Notes: generated by a model not told the origin, from the letters alone. A stretch of DNA of 32,457 bases from an uncultured Planctomycetota bacterium (GCA_903928115.1 CAIYPP010000121.1:1-32457); one strand, 5' to 3'. Positions 16,562-25,497 are shown, counted from the first letter of the stretch. A program made the numbers and translations.

Positions 16562-16567
16562 AGACTA
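16562..16567 (-). promoter_or_regulatory. Candidate -10 element of the HELVH peptidase gene
   Basis: TAGTCT on the minus strand ends nine bases before the ATG at 16552, the spacing expected for a leaderless transcript. No good -35 hexamer is visible. Confidence 0.3.
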
Positions 16568-16597
16568 ACTCGGCGACGGGAACTTCCCCGCGCGCGC

Positions 16598-17647
<1,050 letters not shown>

Positions 17648-17660
17648 GGCGGGCGAGAGC

Positions 17661-18872
17661 CTAGCAGCCGCGCGCTCCATACACCCCGTCGCCCAAGATC
17701 GCGACCGCCGAGGCCGAGAAGATTCCGCCGTTGCCGTAGACCAGCGCGCGGCGCGGCTTCGGGGAGAGCTGGCGCTCTGCGCCCGCGCGCGCGGTGAGCT
17801 GGGCCACGGCCTCGAGCACGCCATACATCGCGGGCACTTCCCACGGTGCGCCGAAGCAGGCGAGGCCTCCGTGGGTGTTGAAGGGGAACTCCTCGGGGGC
17901 GAGGCGCCCGGTCGCGGCGAGACGTCGATAGGCGCTCTCGACGAACCGCCCCGCCTCCCCCACCGGACAGCAACCGACCGCCTCGAGCGCGCGCAGGAAG
18001 CAGATCGGGAAGCAGTCGTAGAGCGCGAAGAAGTCGATGTCGCGCACGCTGAGCTGCGCGGACTCGAAGGCGATGTGCGCGGCGCGCTCGCAGGAGAACA
18101 TCTCCTCGCCGATCTCGGCGGGCGGGTACAGCGGGCCGGAGGCCTCGCCCGTCGAGACGATCGCTGGGCACAGCTCGAGCGGCTTGGCCAGCTGGCGCCG
18201 TACGTAGGACGAAGACGCGATCACGAGCGCAGCCGCACCGTCCGCGCGACGCGCGCACTCGAGCACGTTCGTCACAGGCGCCACGCGCGGCGAGGCCAGC
18301 ACGTCCTCCACCGAGAACGGCCGTCGGCACATGGCATCGGGGTGGCGCGCTGCAAAATGCGAGAAGAGCACGGGCACCATCGCGAGCTGCTCGCGCGTGA
18401 CGCCGTGGCGTGCCATGTGCCACTGCGCGACCCGGTCGTAGCCGTGCGGAATCGACGGACTCGGGAGCCCGCTGCCGCGCACCGAGTCATCGGCGCGCGC
18501 GCGGAAGAGCTCGCGGTCCATGGAGAGGACTGCGTCCGACGCCACGACCGCCACCGTGTCGGTCCAGCCCGAGAGGATCATGTTGCGCGCCGTGCCGAGG
18601 CTCGTGATCGGGCCGGCGCCGCCCGTGTCGATCGTGCGCACGATCATCTTGCGCCGCGGCAAGAGCCCCATGCGGGTCGCGAGCTGGTGCGCCTGCATGA
18701 ACGTCGGATTGGAGAGCGAAGGGACCGCGATCAGCCCCTGCAGGTCGCCGCGCCCCATTCCGGCGTCGGCCAACGCCCGGTCGAGGGCCGTTTCGGCCAG
18801 CTCCTCCGCGCTCCGCCCGAGTCGCCCAACGGCCGTCGCCCCCACTCCCGCGATCCGCACCGAGCTCGCCAT
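17661..18872 (-). CDS. Thiolase-fold protein without the usual catalytic cysteine
   Basis: 403 residues with the two-halved thiolase layout of the SCP2/acetyl-CoA acetyltransferase-like group (RIAGVGATAVGRLGRSAEELAETALDRALADAGM, DTVAVVASDAVLS, ADGAAALVIASS, FALYDCFPICFLRALEAVG). Where thiolases have the nucleophilic Cys (NCSTG-like) this protein reads IDTGGAG; the usual NxxGGxxxxGHPxG box is NTHGGLACFGAPWEV, without the GHP histidine; the C-terminal Cys box is YGNGG. Thiolase-fold members lacking the cysteine are known, including the steroid side-chain aldolases of the Ltp2 type, which have a tyrosine in the YDCF region and need a DUF35 partner. No DUF35 gene is in the window, so the reaction is unknown. 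The ATG at 18872 follows TAGCCT by seven bases; a TTG two codons upstream, eight bases after GGAG, is an alternative. Confidence 0.85.
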   Translation of the reverse strand: MASSVRIAGVGATAVGRLGRSAEELAETALDRALADAGMGRGDLQGLIAVPSLSNPTFMQAHQLATRMGLLPRRKMIVRTIDTGGAGPITSLGTARNMILSGWTDTVAVVASDAVLSMDRELFRARADDSVRGSGLPSPSIPHGYDRVAQWHMARHGVTREQLAMVPVLFSHFAARHPDAMCRRPFSVEDVLASPRVAPVTNVLECARRADGAAALVIASSSYVRRQLAKPLELCPAIVSTGEASGPLYPPAEIGEEMFSCERAAHIAFESAQLSVRDIDFFALYDCFPICFLRALEAVGCCPVGEAGRFVESAYRRLAATGRLAPEEFPFNTHGGLACFGAPWEVPAMYGVLEAVAQLTARAGAERQLSPKPRRALVYGNGGIFSASAVAILGDGVYGARGC

Positions 18873-18879
18873 GGCCAAG

Positions 18880-18885
18880 AGGCTA
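18880..18885 (-). promoter_or_regulatory. Candidate -10 element of the thiolase-like gene
   Basis: TAGCCT on the minus strand ends seven bases before the ATG at 18872. It would give a transcript beginning at or very near the start codon. The match to the -10 consensus is limited to the TA and final T. Confidence 0.25.
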
Positions 18886-19026
18886 CTCCGGCCGCCCCGC
18901 GCCGCGAGATTTCTCCGGCGAGCGCAGCCCCCCGGAAATGCAACTTCGATTAGCCTCGAAGGGAACAGGACGGCCCTCGGGCCCGTCCTGATGCCTCGAT
19001 CCCGACCTCGGACTCCCCCGCCCCCT

Positions 19027-20799
19027 ATGAAGTCAACCCTTCTCTCCGTCGCGGCTCTGTTGACCTCGGGCCTCTTCGCTCCGGCGAACGCCCAGGACTT
19101 CGATGTCTTCCCGAACCCGGACGCCCGCCCCGAGGTGTTCGAGAGCGCGTCGGGCGTGATCTACGCCCGCGACGGCCAGAACGTGCTGCAGTTCGGCTCT
19201 TGGACCGAGTACGCGCAGTCGAGCTACTTCCTCTCCAAGGGCAAGCGCTGCGGCATGGACCGCGTGATGCCGCAGGTCTACTCGACCGGCATGGCACCCG
19301 TGGCGCTGCAAGCCGACTGCACGAGCACCTTCACGAACCCCGCTGCGATCTACGCGCCGAGCGTCGCCGCCTACCGCATTCCAGTCGTCGTGCACGTGCT
19401 CATGAACACGAGCGGTCAGGGCGCGATCAGCGACCCGCTGATCCAGAGCCAGATCGACATCCTGAACGAGGACTTCAAGGCGCTCACCGGCACTCCGGGC
19501 GCTCCGGGCACGAACACCGCGATCGAGTTCTATCTCGCCGGCGTGACGCGCACGACGAACAACAACTGGTTCAACGACACGGGCACGTACTACTCGACGC
19601 TCGCCTGGGACACGACCAACTATCTCAACATCTACACCAACGCCGCCGGCGGCAACCTCGGCTACGCCTACGTCCCCAACGGCGGCGGCGTGGTCGGCAA
19701 CACCTTCGACCGCGTGGTGATCCTGTGGAGCGCGTTCGGTCGCAATGCGCCGATCGGCGCGCCGTACAACCAGGGCCGCACCGCGACGCACGAAGTGGGC
19801 CACTACCTCGGCCTGTACCACACGTTCCAGGGCGGGTGCTCGGCGCTCACGGGCTGCAACGCCAACGGCGACCTGATCTGCGACACGCTGCCGGAGAGCG
19901 TGCCGAACTACGCCTGCGCGCAGGTGACCTGCGGCGACCCGGACCCGGTCACCAACTACATGGACTACTCCGAGGACCTGTGCATGACGAACTTCACGCC
20001 CGAGCAGGCGCGTCGCATGCGCTGCACGCTCGAGTCGTGGCGCGTGCTCTTGGCGGAGCCCGCGGGCGGTCCCCTCCCGCCGAGCCCGGTTTCGAGCCCG
20101 ACCCCGGCCAATGCCGCGACGAACGTCGCGACGAGCGCGACGCTTGCGTGGGGCGCGGCGCTCAACGCGACGAGCTACAACGTCTACTTCGGCACGGACT
20201 CGACGCCCGACTCGACCGAGTTCCTCGGCACACAGGCTGCGACGACGTTCAACCCCGGCGCCCTGCTCAGCGGAACCCAGTACTGGTGGCGCATCGACTC
20301 GGTCGGCGCCGGCGGCACGACGGCGGGGCCGGTGTGGAGCTTCACGACCGCGATCCCCTCGGGCACCACGGTGACGCTCTTCGCAGATGGCTTCGAGTCG
20401 AACTCGTTCACCACGGGCGGCTGGACGCGCCAGAACACGAACTCGACGCTCTCGACGGCTGCGGACTACACGCCGAACTACGGTGCTCGCATCGCCCGCG
20501 CCTCGTGGATCCAAAAGACGCTCTCGACGGTCGGCTACAACACCATCCGAGTGAAGTACGCGCGCCGCACGGCGGGCATGGACGCCGGTGAGTTCCTCTA
20601 CGTCGAGTGGTCGGCCAACGGCACGACGTGGACGGCGGTCGAGACGACGCAGGCTACGGCGTGGTCGATCCCGACCTTCACGCTGCCCGTCGGTGCCAAC
20701 GGTCTCGCGAGCCTGCGCGTCCGCTTCCGCACCAACGCGAATGCCACCACCGAGTGGGCCGACCTCGACGACGTCGTGATCACGGGCGTGCGCAACTAG
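19027..20799 (+). CDS. Secreted M43 (pappalysin-like) metalloprotease with FN3-like and jelly-roll domains
   Basis: 590 residues. A signal peptide spans about residues 1-22 (cleavage near NAQ-DFD). The catalytic domain carries HEVGHYLGLYH (His255, Glu256, His259, Gly262, His265), the HExxHxxGxxH motif of metzincins, and a Met-turn region NYMDYSEDLCMTNFTPEQ typical of M43 proteases. Paired cysteines surround it (GGCSALTGCNANGDLICD), as in other secreted members. About 350-435 is a fibronectin-III-like domain (SPTPANAATNVATSATLAWG, YNVYFGTDS, YWWRIDSVGAGG). The C-terminus from about 440 is a jelly-roll-like domain (LFADGFESNSFTTGGWTRQN, WADLDDVVITG). The ATG at 19027 gives a clean signal peptide; an ATG 12 codons upstream would add a Pro/Arg-rich stretch. 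The leader is C-rich with no Shine-Dalgarno. It could be a client of the secretion-like machine in this window, but nothing in the sequence shows that. Confidence 0.9.
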   Translation: MKSTLLSVAALLTSGLFAPANAQDFDVFPNPDARPEVFESASGVIYARDGQNVLQFGSWTEYAQSSYFLSKGKRCGMDRVMPQVYSTGMAPVALQADCTSTFTNPAAIYAPSVAAYRIPVVVHVLMNTSGQGAISDPLIQSQIDILNEDFKALTGTPGAPGTNTAIEFYLAGVTRTTNNNWFNDTGTYYSTLAWDTTNYLNIYTNAAGGNLGYAYVPNGGGVVGNTFDRVVILWSAFGRNAPIGAPYNQGRTATHEVGHYLGLYHTFQGGCSALTGCNANGDLICDTLPESVPNYACAQVTCGDPDPVTNYMDYSEDLCMTNFTPEQARRMRCTLESWRVLLAEPAGGPLPPSPVSSPTPANAATNVATSATLAWGAALNATSYNVYFGTDSTPDSTEFLGTQAATTFNPGALLSGTQYWWRIDSVGAGGTTAGPVWSFTTAIPSGTTVTLFADGFESNSFTTGGWTRQNTNSTLSTAADYTPNYGARIARASWIQKTLSTVGYNTIRVKYARRTAGMDAGEFLYVEWSANGTTWTAVETTQATAWSIPTFTLPVGANGLASLRVRFRTNANATTEWADLDDVVITGVRN

Positions 20800-20826
20800 C
20801 GCTTCCCCGACACGACGCCACATCCC

Positions 20827-20863
20827 AGCGGCGCGGCCCGGGTCTCCCCCGAGCCGCGCCGCT
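20827..20863 (+). terminator. Hairpin terminator after the M43 protease gene
   Basis: AGCGGCGCGGC (20827-20837) pairs perfectly over 11 bp with 20853-20863 around a 15-base loop, 27 bases after the stop codon. Only a short TTT follows, so it is a GC-strong, T-poor terminator. Confidence 0.55.
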
Positions 20864-20908
20864 CGCTTTGGGGGCGGCGAGTCGCACGCCGCATGACTTG
20901 CGGGCGGG

Positions 20909-20919
20909 GCTGCTAGACT
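20909..20919 (+). promoter_or_regulatory. Candidate extended -10 promoter of the PPIase/microcompartment run
   Basis: TGCTAGACT (20911-20919) combines an extended -10 TGn with TAGACT at 20914-20919, nine bases before the ATG at 20929. No good -35 box is visible, as is common for extended -10 promoters. It would give a leaderless transcript. Confidence 0.35.
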
Positions 20920-20928
20920 CCGCGGCCC

Positions 20929-22314
20929 ATGGGTCCGCTCGTCCTCGCCGCCGTGCTCGCGCTCGCGTCTGTGCCGCCGGCGGCGGCACAGGATGCGCGG
21001 CCGGTGCTCGCGCCCGAGGTCGCGGCGAGCGGGCAAGGGGTCGAGCTCTCTTGGCGCGAGTTCGACGCGCTGGTGCTCGACCGCCACGGCCAGACCGACG
21101 TCGGGCGTCAGGCCCTGAACCACCTCCTGCGCGCCAAGCTGCTCGACCGCCTCGCGGCGGAGTCGAAGCTCTCGGTCAGCCCCGCGGCGGTGCAGAAGAA
21201 GTGGGACGAGCTCGAGCGCGAGATCGTGCGCAGCGGTCAGGCGCCGAACTTGAAGGAGTACCTGCGCCAAAATCGCGTCGGCGAGGCGCGCTTCCGCGAG
21301 TTCCTGCGCCTCGGCATCGTGCAGGAGACGCTGGCGCGCGCGGCGCTCGGCGTCGCCGCCGACCGGACGGTCAACGGCGAGCAGCAGGAGATGTGGCTCG
21401 ACCAGATCGTGAAGCAGCGCGGGACCCAGTTCCTGCCGCCGCCCTACGCCGAGGGTGTCGCCGCGCGCTGCGGTGACCTCGAGGTGCGCGTCGGCGAGTT
21501 CTTGGAGCACTTGAAGCAGCAGCTCGCCGCCGACGACGTGCGCGAGGACTGCTTCCAAGCCTTGCTCGCGCGGCGCGCGCGGGCACGGCTGCCCGAGCTC
21601 TCCGACGAAGGCTTCGCGCGCGCGGTCGAGGTCGAGCTCGAGCGCCGACGCGCGGCCACCGAGCGCGATCCGGGCATGCAGGGCGCGAAGTTCGAGCAAG
21701 TGCTCGCGTCGCAGGGGCTGACCCTCGAGATCCTGCGCCGCGACCCCGCGATCGCCATCGCGGCACTCTCGGAGTTGTGGGTCGAACGCACCCACGGCGA
21801 AGACGGCCTCAAGCGCGTGTATGCCGAGGAACGCGCGTGGTTCGACGCGCGCTTCGGCGAGGCGCGCGAGCTGCGCGTGCTCTTCCTGCGCGGCGCGCTC
21901 TACAAGAGCGAGCTCAACCCGCGCAGCTTCGAGGACGCGGAGAAGGAACTCGCGCGGCTGAAGGCCCAGATCAAGGTCGCGGCGGACTTCGAGCGCCTCG
22001 CCAAGGTGCGCTCCGAGGACGGCGGCACGCGCGAGCGCGGCGGGCTGGTCGGCTTCGTGAACCCCGGCGACGACGCGGTGCCGAGCGAGCTGCGCACCGC
22101 GGTGTTCTCAGGCCCGCGCAACGAGGCCGAGCACTGCATCGGCCCCGTGCGCCTCGCGAGCCCGAGCGGCGCGGCCCTCGTGTGGGTCGGCGCGCTGCGG
22201 CCCTCGCCCGGCTGGGACGAGATGCGGCTGCGCGTGCACAACGAGCTGCGGCGGCGCTTCCTCGAGGAGTGCTTGAAACAAACCGACGTGGTCACCTACC
22301 TCGACCGCGAATGA
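20929..22314 (+). CDS. SurA/PrsA-like periplasmic peptidyl-prolyl isomerase (parvulin type)
   Basis: 461 residues. A signal peptide covers about 1-21 (VPPAAAQ-DAR). A long helical chaperone-like N-terminal region follows (about 40-300), including a SurA-N-like stretch (ALNHLLRAKLLDRLAAESKLSVS). The parvulin domain lies at about 305-420: ARELRVLFLRG, an EDAEKELARLKAQIKVAADFERLAKVRSEDGG helix, GGLVGFVNPGDDAVPSELRTAVFSG and GPVRLASPSGAALVWVGALRP. These match the parvulin order of a VxxILL strand, FxxLAxxxSxDxxxxxxGGxLG and the P-x-x-x-x-x-x-F segment. It probably assists folding of exported proteins in the periplasm. The gene ends only 16 bases before the first microcompartment gene, so co-transcription is likely although a cytoplasmic shell and a periplasmic foldase have no obvious link. 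Confidence 0.85.
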   Translation: MGPLVLAAVLALASVPPAAAQDARPVLAPEVAASGQGVELSWREFDALVLDRHGQTDVGRQALNHLLRAKLLDRLAAESKLSVSPAAVQKKWDELEREIVRSGQAPNLKEYLRQNRVGEARFREFLRLGIVQETLARAALGVAADRTVNGEQQEMWLDQIVKQRGTQFLPPPYAEGVAARCGDLEVRVGEFLEHLKQQLAADDVREDCFQALLARRARARLPELSDEGFARAVEVELERRRAATERDPGMQGAKFEQVLASQGLTLEILRRDPAIAIAALSELWVERTHGEDGLKRVYAEERAWFDARFGEARELRVLFLRGALYKSELNPRSFEDAEKELARLKAQIKVAADFERLAKVRSEDGGTRERGGLVGFVNPGDDAVPSELRTAVFSGPRNEAEHCIGPVRLASPSGAALVWVGALRPSPGWDEMRLRVHNELRRRFLEECLKQTDVVTYLDRE

Positions 22315-22330
22315 CGGAGCAGAAATCCAG

Positions 22331-22630
22331 ATGTTGATCGGCAAGGTCGTGGGCAGCGTGGTCGCGACGCGCAAGGACGAGAAGCTCGAGGGGCGCAAGC
22401 TGCTCGTGGTGCAGGTTCACAACCACGAGAACAAGCCGACCGAGCAGTACGTGGTCGCCGCCGACAGCGTGCAGGCCGGCATCGGCGACATGGTGCTCTA
22501 CGCGACGGGCTCGAGCGCGCGCCAGACCCACGCCACGGAGAATCGCCCGGTCGACGCGGTCGTGATGGCCGTGATCGACTCGTGGGACTTGGGCGGCGCG
22601 AACGTCTACGAGAAGTGGAGCGGGCGCTAG
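22331..22630 (+). CDS. EutN/CcmL-family microcompartment vertex protein (BMC-P), copy 1
   Basis: 99 residues, the normal size for this family, whose pentamers cap the vertices of icosahedral bacterial microcompartments. The sequence is canonical: MLIGKVVGSVVATRKDEKLEGRKLLVVQ at the N-terminus, VVAADSVQAGIGDMVLYATGSSARQT in the middle (the GxGDxVLxxxGSSAR signature), and VDAVVMAVIDSW at the end. A GGAG lies about eleven bases upstream. It is the first and most canonical of three adjacent paralogues, each of which could occupy a different vertex or bind a different partner. No gene for a hexameric BMC-H shell protein is present in this window. Confidence 0.95.
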   Translation: MLIGKVVGSVVATRKDEKLEGRKLLVVQVHNHENKPTEQYVVAADSVQAGIGDMVLYATGSSARQTHATENRPVDAVVMAVIDSWDLGGANVYEKWSGR

Positions 22631-22632
22631 CG

Positions 22633-22923
22633 ATGTACCTCGCGCGCGTGACCGGCCGCCTCGTGGCGACGCAGAAGTACGAGGGACTCGAGGGCGTGCC
22701 GCTGCAGCTCATCCAGCCGCTCGACGAGCACGGCAAGCCGATGGGCGGCCAGCTCGTCGCGTGCGCGGTGGTCTCGTCGGGTCCCGGCGACCTCGTGCAC
22801 TTCGTCGATGGCCGCGAGGCCGCGCTCGCCTGCCCCAAGAGCTTCGTTCCGGTCGACGCCGCGATCATCGGCTTCGTCGAGCAGGCCGTCGCCAACGGCG
22901 TGCGCATCGGAGGCACGCGCTGA
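22633..22923 (+). CDS. EutN/CcmL-family microcompartment vertex protein (BMC-P), copy 2
   Basis: 96 residues starting two bases after copy 1 ends. The fold signature is retained (MYLARVTGRLVATQKYEGLEGVPLQLIQPLD, VVSSGPGDLVHFVDGREAALA, VDAAIIGFVE), but the GSSAR turn is replaced by GREAAL and the central motif reads GPGDLVHF, so it is the most diverged of the three. A GGAG sits about 13 bases upstream and the start is likely reached by coupling with copy 1. The divergence suggests a specialised vertex or a heteropentamer subunit; this is inference. Confidence 0.93.
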   Translation: MYLARVTGRLVATQKYEGLEGVPLQLIQPLDEHGKPMGGQLVACAVVSSGPGDLVHFVDGREAALACPKSFVPVDAAIIGFVEQAVANGVRIGGTR

Positions 22924-23234
22924 TGTTCCTCGCCGAGGTGGTCGGAACAGTGGTGTCGCCGGTGCAGATTCACGCACTCGATGGGCGCAAGCTCCTGATC
23001 GTGCGCCCCGTGAAGCCCGACGGCTCCCCCACAGCGAAGACGCGCATCGCAGTCGACACCGTTCAAGCGGGCGTGGGCGACCGCGTGCTCGTGCTCGACG
23101 AAGGCAACGGCGGTCGGCAGATCCTCGGGGACCCCAAGGCGCCGGTGAAGACGCTCATCGTCGGCGTCGTCGACTACGTCGAGACGGCGCGGGGCCTCGC
23201 GTACGACCACCGTCAGCGCGGAGGCAAGCCGTGA
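22923..23234 (+). CDS. EutN/CcmL-family microcompartment vertex protein (BMC-P), copy 3
   Basis: 103 residues. The ATG shares one base with the stop codon of copy 2 and is preceded by GGAGG nine bases upstream. Family features: MFLAEVVGTVVSPVQIHALDGRKLLIVRPV, IAVDTVQAGVGDRVLVLDEGNGGRQI and VKTLIVGVVDYVE. The C-terminal extension after the last strand (ETARGLAYDHRQRGGKP) is longer and more basic than in the other two. Its last four bases overlap the GTG start of the aldolase gene, so the two are translationally coupled. Three BMC-P paralogues with an aldolase is the arrangement known for the planctomycete-verrucomicrobial (PVM-type) compartment. Confidence 0.94.
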   Translation: MFLAEVVGTVVSPVQIHALDGRKLLIVRPVKPDGSPTAKTRIAVDTVQAGVGDRVLVLDEGNGGRQILGDPKAPVKTLIVGVVDYVETARGLAYDHRQRGGKP

Positions 23235-23962
23235 GCGACACACTGGAGCTGCTCGCACGCCAGCGCGGCTGGAGCGAGGAAGAAGCGCGCCTGCGCCGCT
23301 CGATCTGCGAGATCGGCAAGCTGTGCTACTCGCGCAACTACATCGTGGGCGCCGACGGCAACATCTCGGCGCGCATGTCCGACGGCACGATCCTGATCAC
23401 GCCCGCCGGCGCGATGAAAGGCTTCTTGGAGCCGCAGCAGGTCGCGCACATCGACATGCAGGGCAAGGTCACCGACGGCGGACCGGGCGCGTCGAGCGAG
23501 CGCGGCATCCACATCGCGTGCTACGAGGAGCGCCCCGAGATCAAGGCCGTCGTGCACGCGCACCCGCCGCACGCGGTCGCGATGACGATCGCGGGCATCG
23601 ACATGCAGGCGCCGTTCATCCCCGAGATCGTGGTCACGATCGGCGGCATTCCGACGGCGGACTTCGGCACGCCCGGCACGCCGGAGCTCGCGGCTTCGAT
23701 CCGCAACATCGTGCGCTGCTCCGACACGCTCGTGATGACGCACCACGGCTCGGTGACGCTCGGCACCAACCTGCTCGACGCCTACAAGAAGCTCGACATG
23801 GTCGAGCACACCGCGCGCATCCTCTACCTCGCCCACTCGGTGGGCCAAGCGAAGCCCTTGAGCCCCGAGTACGTGAAGAAGCTGCTCGCCACGCGCGAAA
23901 TGCTCGGCCTCAAGGGCCTGAACACGCTCGAGAACAACTGCGCGCCCCGCCGCCCGCGGTAG
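23231..23962 (+). CDS. Class II aldolase (L-fuculose/L-rhamnulose-phosphate aldolase type)
   Basis: 243 residues from a GTG with GGAGG six bases upstream, overlapping the previous gene by four bases (GTGA). The zinc-dependent class II aldolase/adducin fold is clear: GADGNISARMSDGTILITPAG, GASSERGIHIACYEERPEIKAVVHAHPPHAVAMTIAG with Glu90 as the likely catalytic base and His109/His111 as zinc ligands, and MTHHGSVTLGTNLLDAYKKLDMVEHTA supplying the third histidine. Enzymes of this family cleave fuculose-1-phosphate or similar sugars to dihydroxyacetone phosphate and lactaldehyde; in PVM-type compartments the aldehyde is processed inside the shell. The substrate cannot be fixed from sequence. Residues 1-20 are a short helix that could act as an encapsulation peptide, which is speculative. 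It is convergent with pgi, four bases apart. Confidence 0.92.
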   Translation: MSDTLELLARQRGWSEEEARLRRSICEIGKLCYSRNYIVGADGNISARMSDGTILITPAGAMKGFLEPQQVAHIDMQGKVTDGGPGASSERGIHIACYEERPEIKAVVHAHPPHAVAMTIAGIDMQAPFIPEIVVTIGGIPTADFGTPGTPELAASIRNIVRCSDTLVMTHHGSVTLGTNLLDAYKKLDMVEHTARILYLAHSVGQAKPLSPEYVKKLLATREMLGLKGLNTLENNCAPRRPR

Positions 23963-23966
23963 GGCC

Positions 23967-25358
23967 CTAGACGCGCAGTTGCTGCTTGGGCGCGGCGGAC
24001 TCGATCTCGGCCTTCTTGGCCTCGAAGCCCGTGCGGCCCATCAGCGCGTAGGCTGCGATCTTGCCAGCCTCGACGCCCGGCTGATCGAAGGCGTCGACGT
24101 CGTAGTGCTCGCCGCACAGCGCGACGGCGATCTCCATCAACTGCAGGTACTGACCGACGGAGTGCGGATCGACCTTGGGGAAGTGCACGGTCACGCTCGG
24201 GCGCTGCGCGGCGGTCAGCGCGACACGCGCGCCGTCGCGCTCGGCCGCGAACAGCTCGTTCAGGGTGCGCTCGCCGAGGTAGCTCACGGCCTCGAGGTCC
24301 GCGTAGGCCGCGGGGATCGTGACCGCGTGATCGCTCTTATCCACCGAGAGCAGCGTGAACCACTTGTCGTGCGGCCCCTCGGTGTAGAGCTGCATCTGGC
24401 TGTGCTGATCCGTGACGCCGAGCGCGCGGATCGGCGTAGGTCCCGCGAACACGTCGCGGCCCCTGCGGTCCTTGCGCTTGCCGATCGACTCCGCGAGCAG
24501 CTGCGCATACCAGTCCGCGAGCAGCGCGAGGCGCTGGCTGTACGAGAAGGTCACGCTCATGGGCTTGTGCTTCTTCGACTGCATCAGCCACTGCAGCGCG
24601 GCGTACAGCTGCGCAGGGTTCGCGCGCAGATCCTCCGCCTTGCAGCGCTCGTCCATGTCCGCCGCGCCCTTGAGCACGCCCTTGATGTCGATGCCCGCGA
24701 GCGCGAGCGGCACGAGTCCGACCGGCGAGAGCACGCTGAAGCGGCCGCCGACGCCCTCGGGCACGACGAAGGACTCGTAGCCCTCGCGGCGCACGATGTC
24801 GCGCATCACGCCCTTCGACTCGTCGGTCGTGACGCACAGGTGCGGAACGTGCGCGTCGCGGCCGAGGCGCTCGATCAGTGCGCGCTGGAAGATCAGGAAC
24901 TGCGAGGTGGTCTCGGCGGTGGTGCCCGACTTCGAGATCACGTTGAACAGGCAGTGCGCCGGATCGACCTGATCGAGGAACTCGCCGATCAGGTCGGGAT
25001 CGATGTTGTCGAGCACGAAGAGCCGCGGGTAGCGGCCGCTCGCGCCGAGGTTGTGGTACGGCGAGTTGAGCGCCTGCTGCAGCGCGATCGTGCCGAGCGC
25101 CGAGCCCCCGATGCCGCACACGACCACGTTCTCGAAGCGCCCCGCCATGCGGTCGGCATAGTCGAGCACCTGCTCGTGGACCGCGGACTGGTAGGGCAGG
25201 TCGAGCCAGCGCAGGTCCTTCGTGCGGCGCGCCTGCACCGCCGCGAGGGCGCTCTTGGATGCGCCCGCGAGCCCATCGAGCTCCGCCGCCGTGATTCCGT
25301 GGGTCGAGCCGACGACGTCGGCCATCGCGTGCGTGTAGTCGAGGACGATGTTTCCCAT
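23967..25358 (-). CDS. pgi: Glucose-6-phosphate isomerase
   Basis: 463 residues. It interconverts glucose 6-phosphate and fructose 6-phosphate in the cytoplasm. Diagnostic segments are VVVCGIGGSALGTIALQQAL (sugar-phosphate binding), FNVISKSGTTAETTSQFLIF, the VGGRFSVLSPVGLVPLALAGID block (the family's GGRFSVLS-x-VGL-x-P), and LGVTDQHSQMQLYTEGPHDKWFTLL, followed by FDQPGVEAGKIAAYALMG with the C-terminal catalytic lysine region. The length fits the short bacterial form (about 450). The ATG at 25358 has GGAG eleven bases upstream. The gene faces the aldolase; both feed central sugar metabolism but there is no sign of co-regulation. Confidence 0.95.
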   Translation of the reverse strand: MGNIVLDYTHAMADVVGSTHGITAAELDGLAGASKSALAAVQARRTKDLRWLDLPYQSAVHEQVLDYADRMAGRFENVVVCGIGGSALGTIALQQALNSPYHNLGASGRYPRLFVLDNIDPDLIGEFLDQVDPAHCLFNVISKSGTTAETTSQFLIFQRALIERLGRDAHVPHLCVTTDESKGVMRDIVRREGYESFVVPEGVGGRFSVLSPVGLVPLALAGIDIKGVLKGAADMDERCKAEDLRANPAQLYAALQWLMQSKKHKPMSVTFSYSQRLALLADWYAQLLAESIGKRKDRRGRDVFAGPTPIRALGVTDQHSQMQLYTEGPHDKWFTLLSVDKSDHAVTIPAAYADLEAVSYLGERTLNELFAAERDGARVALTAAQRPSVTVHFPKVDPHSVGQYLQLMEIAVALCGEHYDVDAFDQPGVEAGKIAAYALMGRTGFEAKKAEIESAAPKQQLRV

Positions 25359-25434
25359 AGCGCGGCGCTCCGTGGTGCTCTCGTGCGAGGCGACCGAGAG
25401 TAGCGCCGCGCTCGGGTGCCTGAAAGCGAGCGGA

Positions 25435-25460
25435 GCCGGTGGATCCTGCGATCCTCCGGC
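25435..25460 (-). terminator. Hairpin terminator of the membrane zinc peptidase gene
   Basis: An 11-bp stem with one mismatch (25435-25445 with 25450-25460) and a four-base CTGC loop lies 37 bases beyond the stop codon at 25498. Reading on the minus strand it is followed by a short T-containing run (CGCTTTC). Confidence 0.4.
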
Positions 25461-25497
25461 CCCGCCGTGTTCGAGCGATCGTGCGCTCGCCTCGCGC

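Noticed and set aside
17648..17824. Upstream extension of the Ser/Thr kinase frame
   Set aside because: It overlaps the thiolase-like coding sequence and is Arg/Ser-rich without kinase features; the ATG at 17647 follows the upstream stop codon closely.
18520..19026. Upstream extension of the M43 protease frame into the thiolase-like region
   Set aside because: It lies antisense to the thiolase-like gene, and a clean signal peptide begins at the ATG at 19027.
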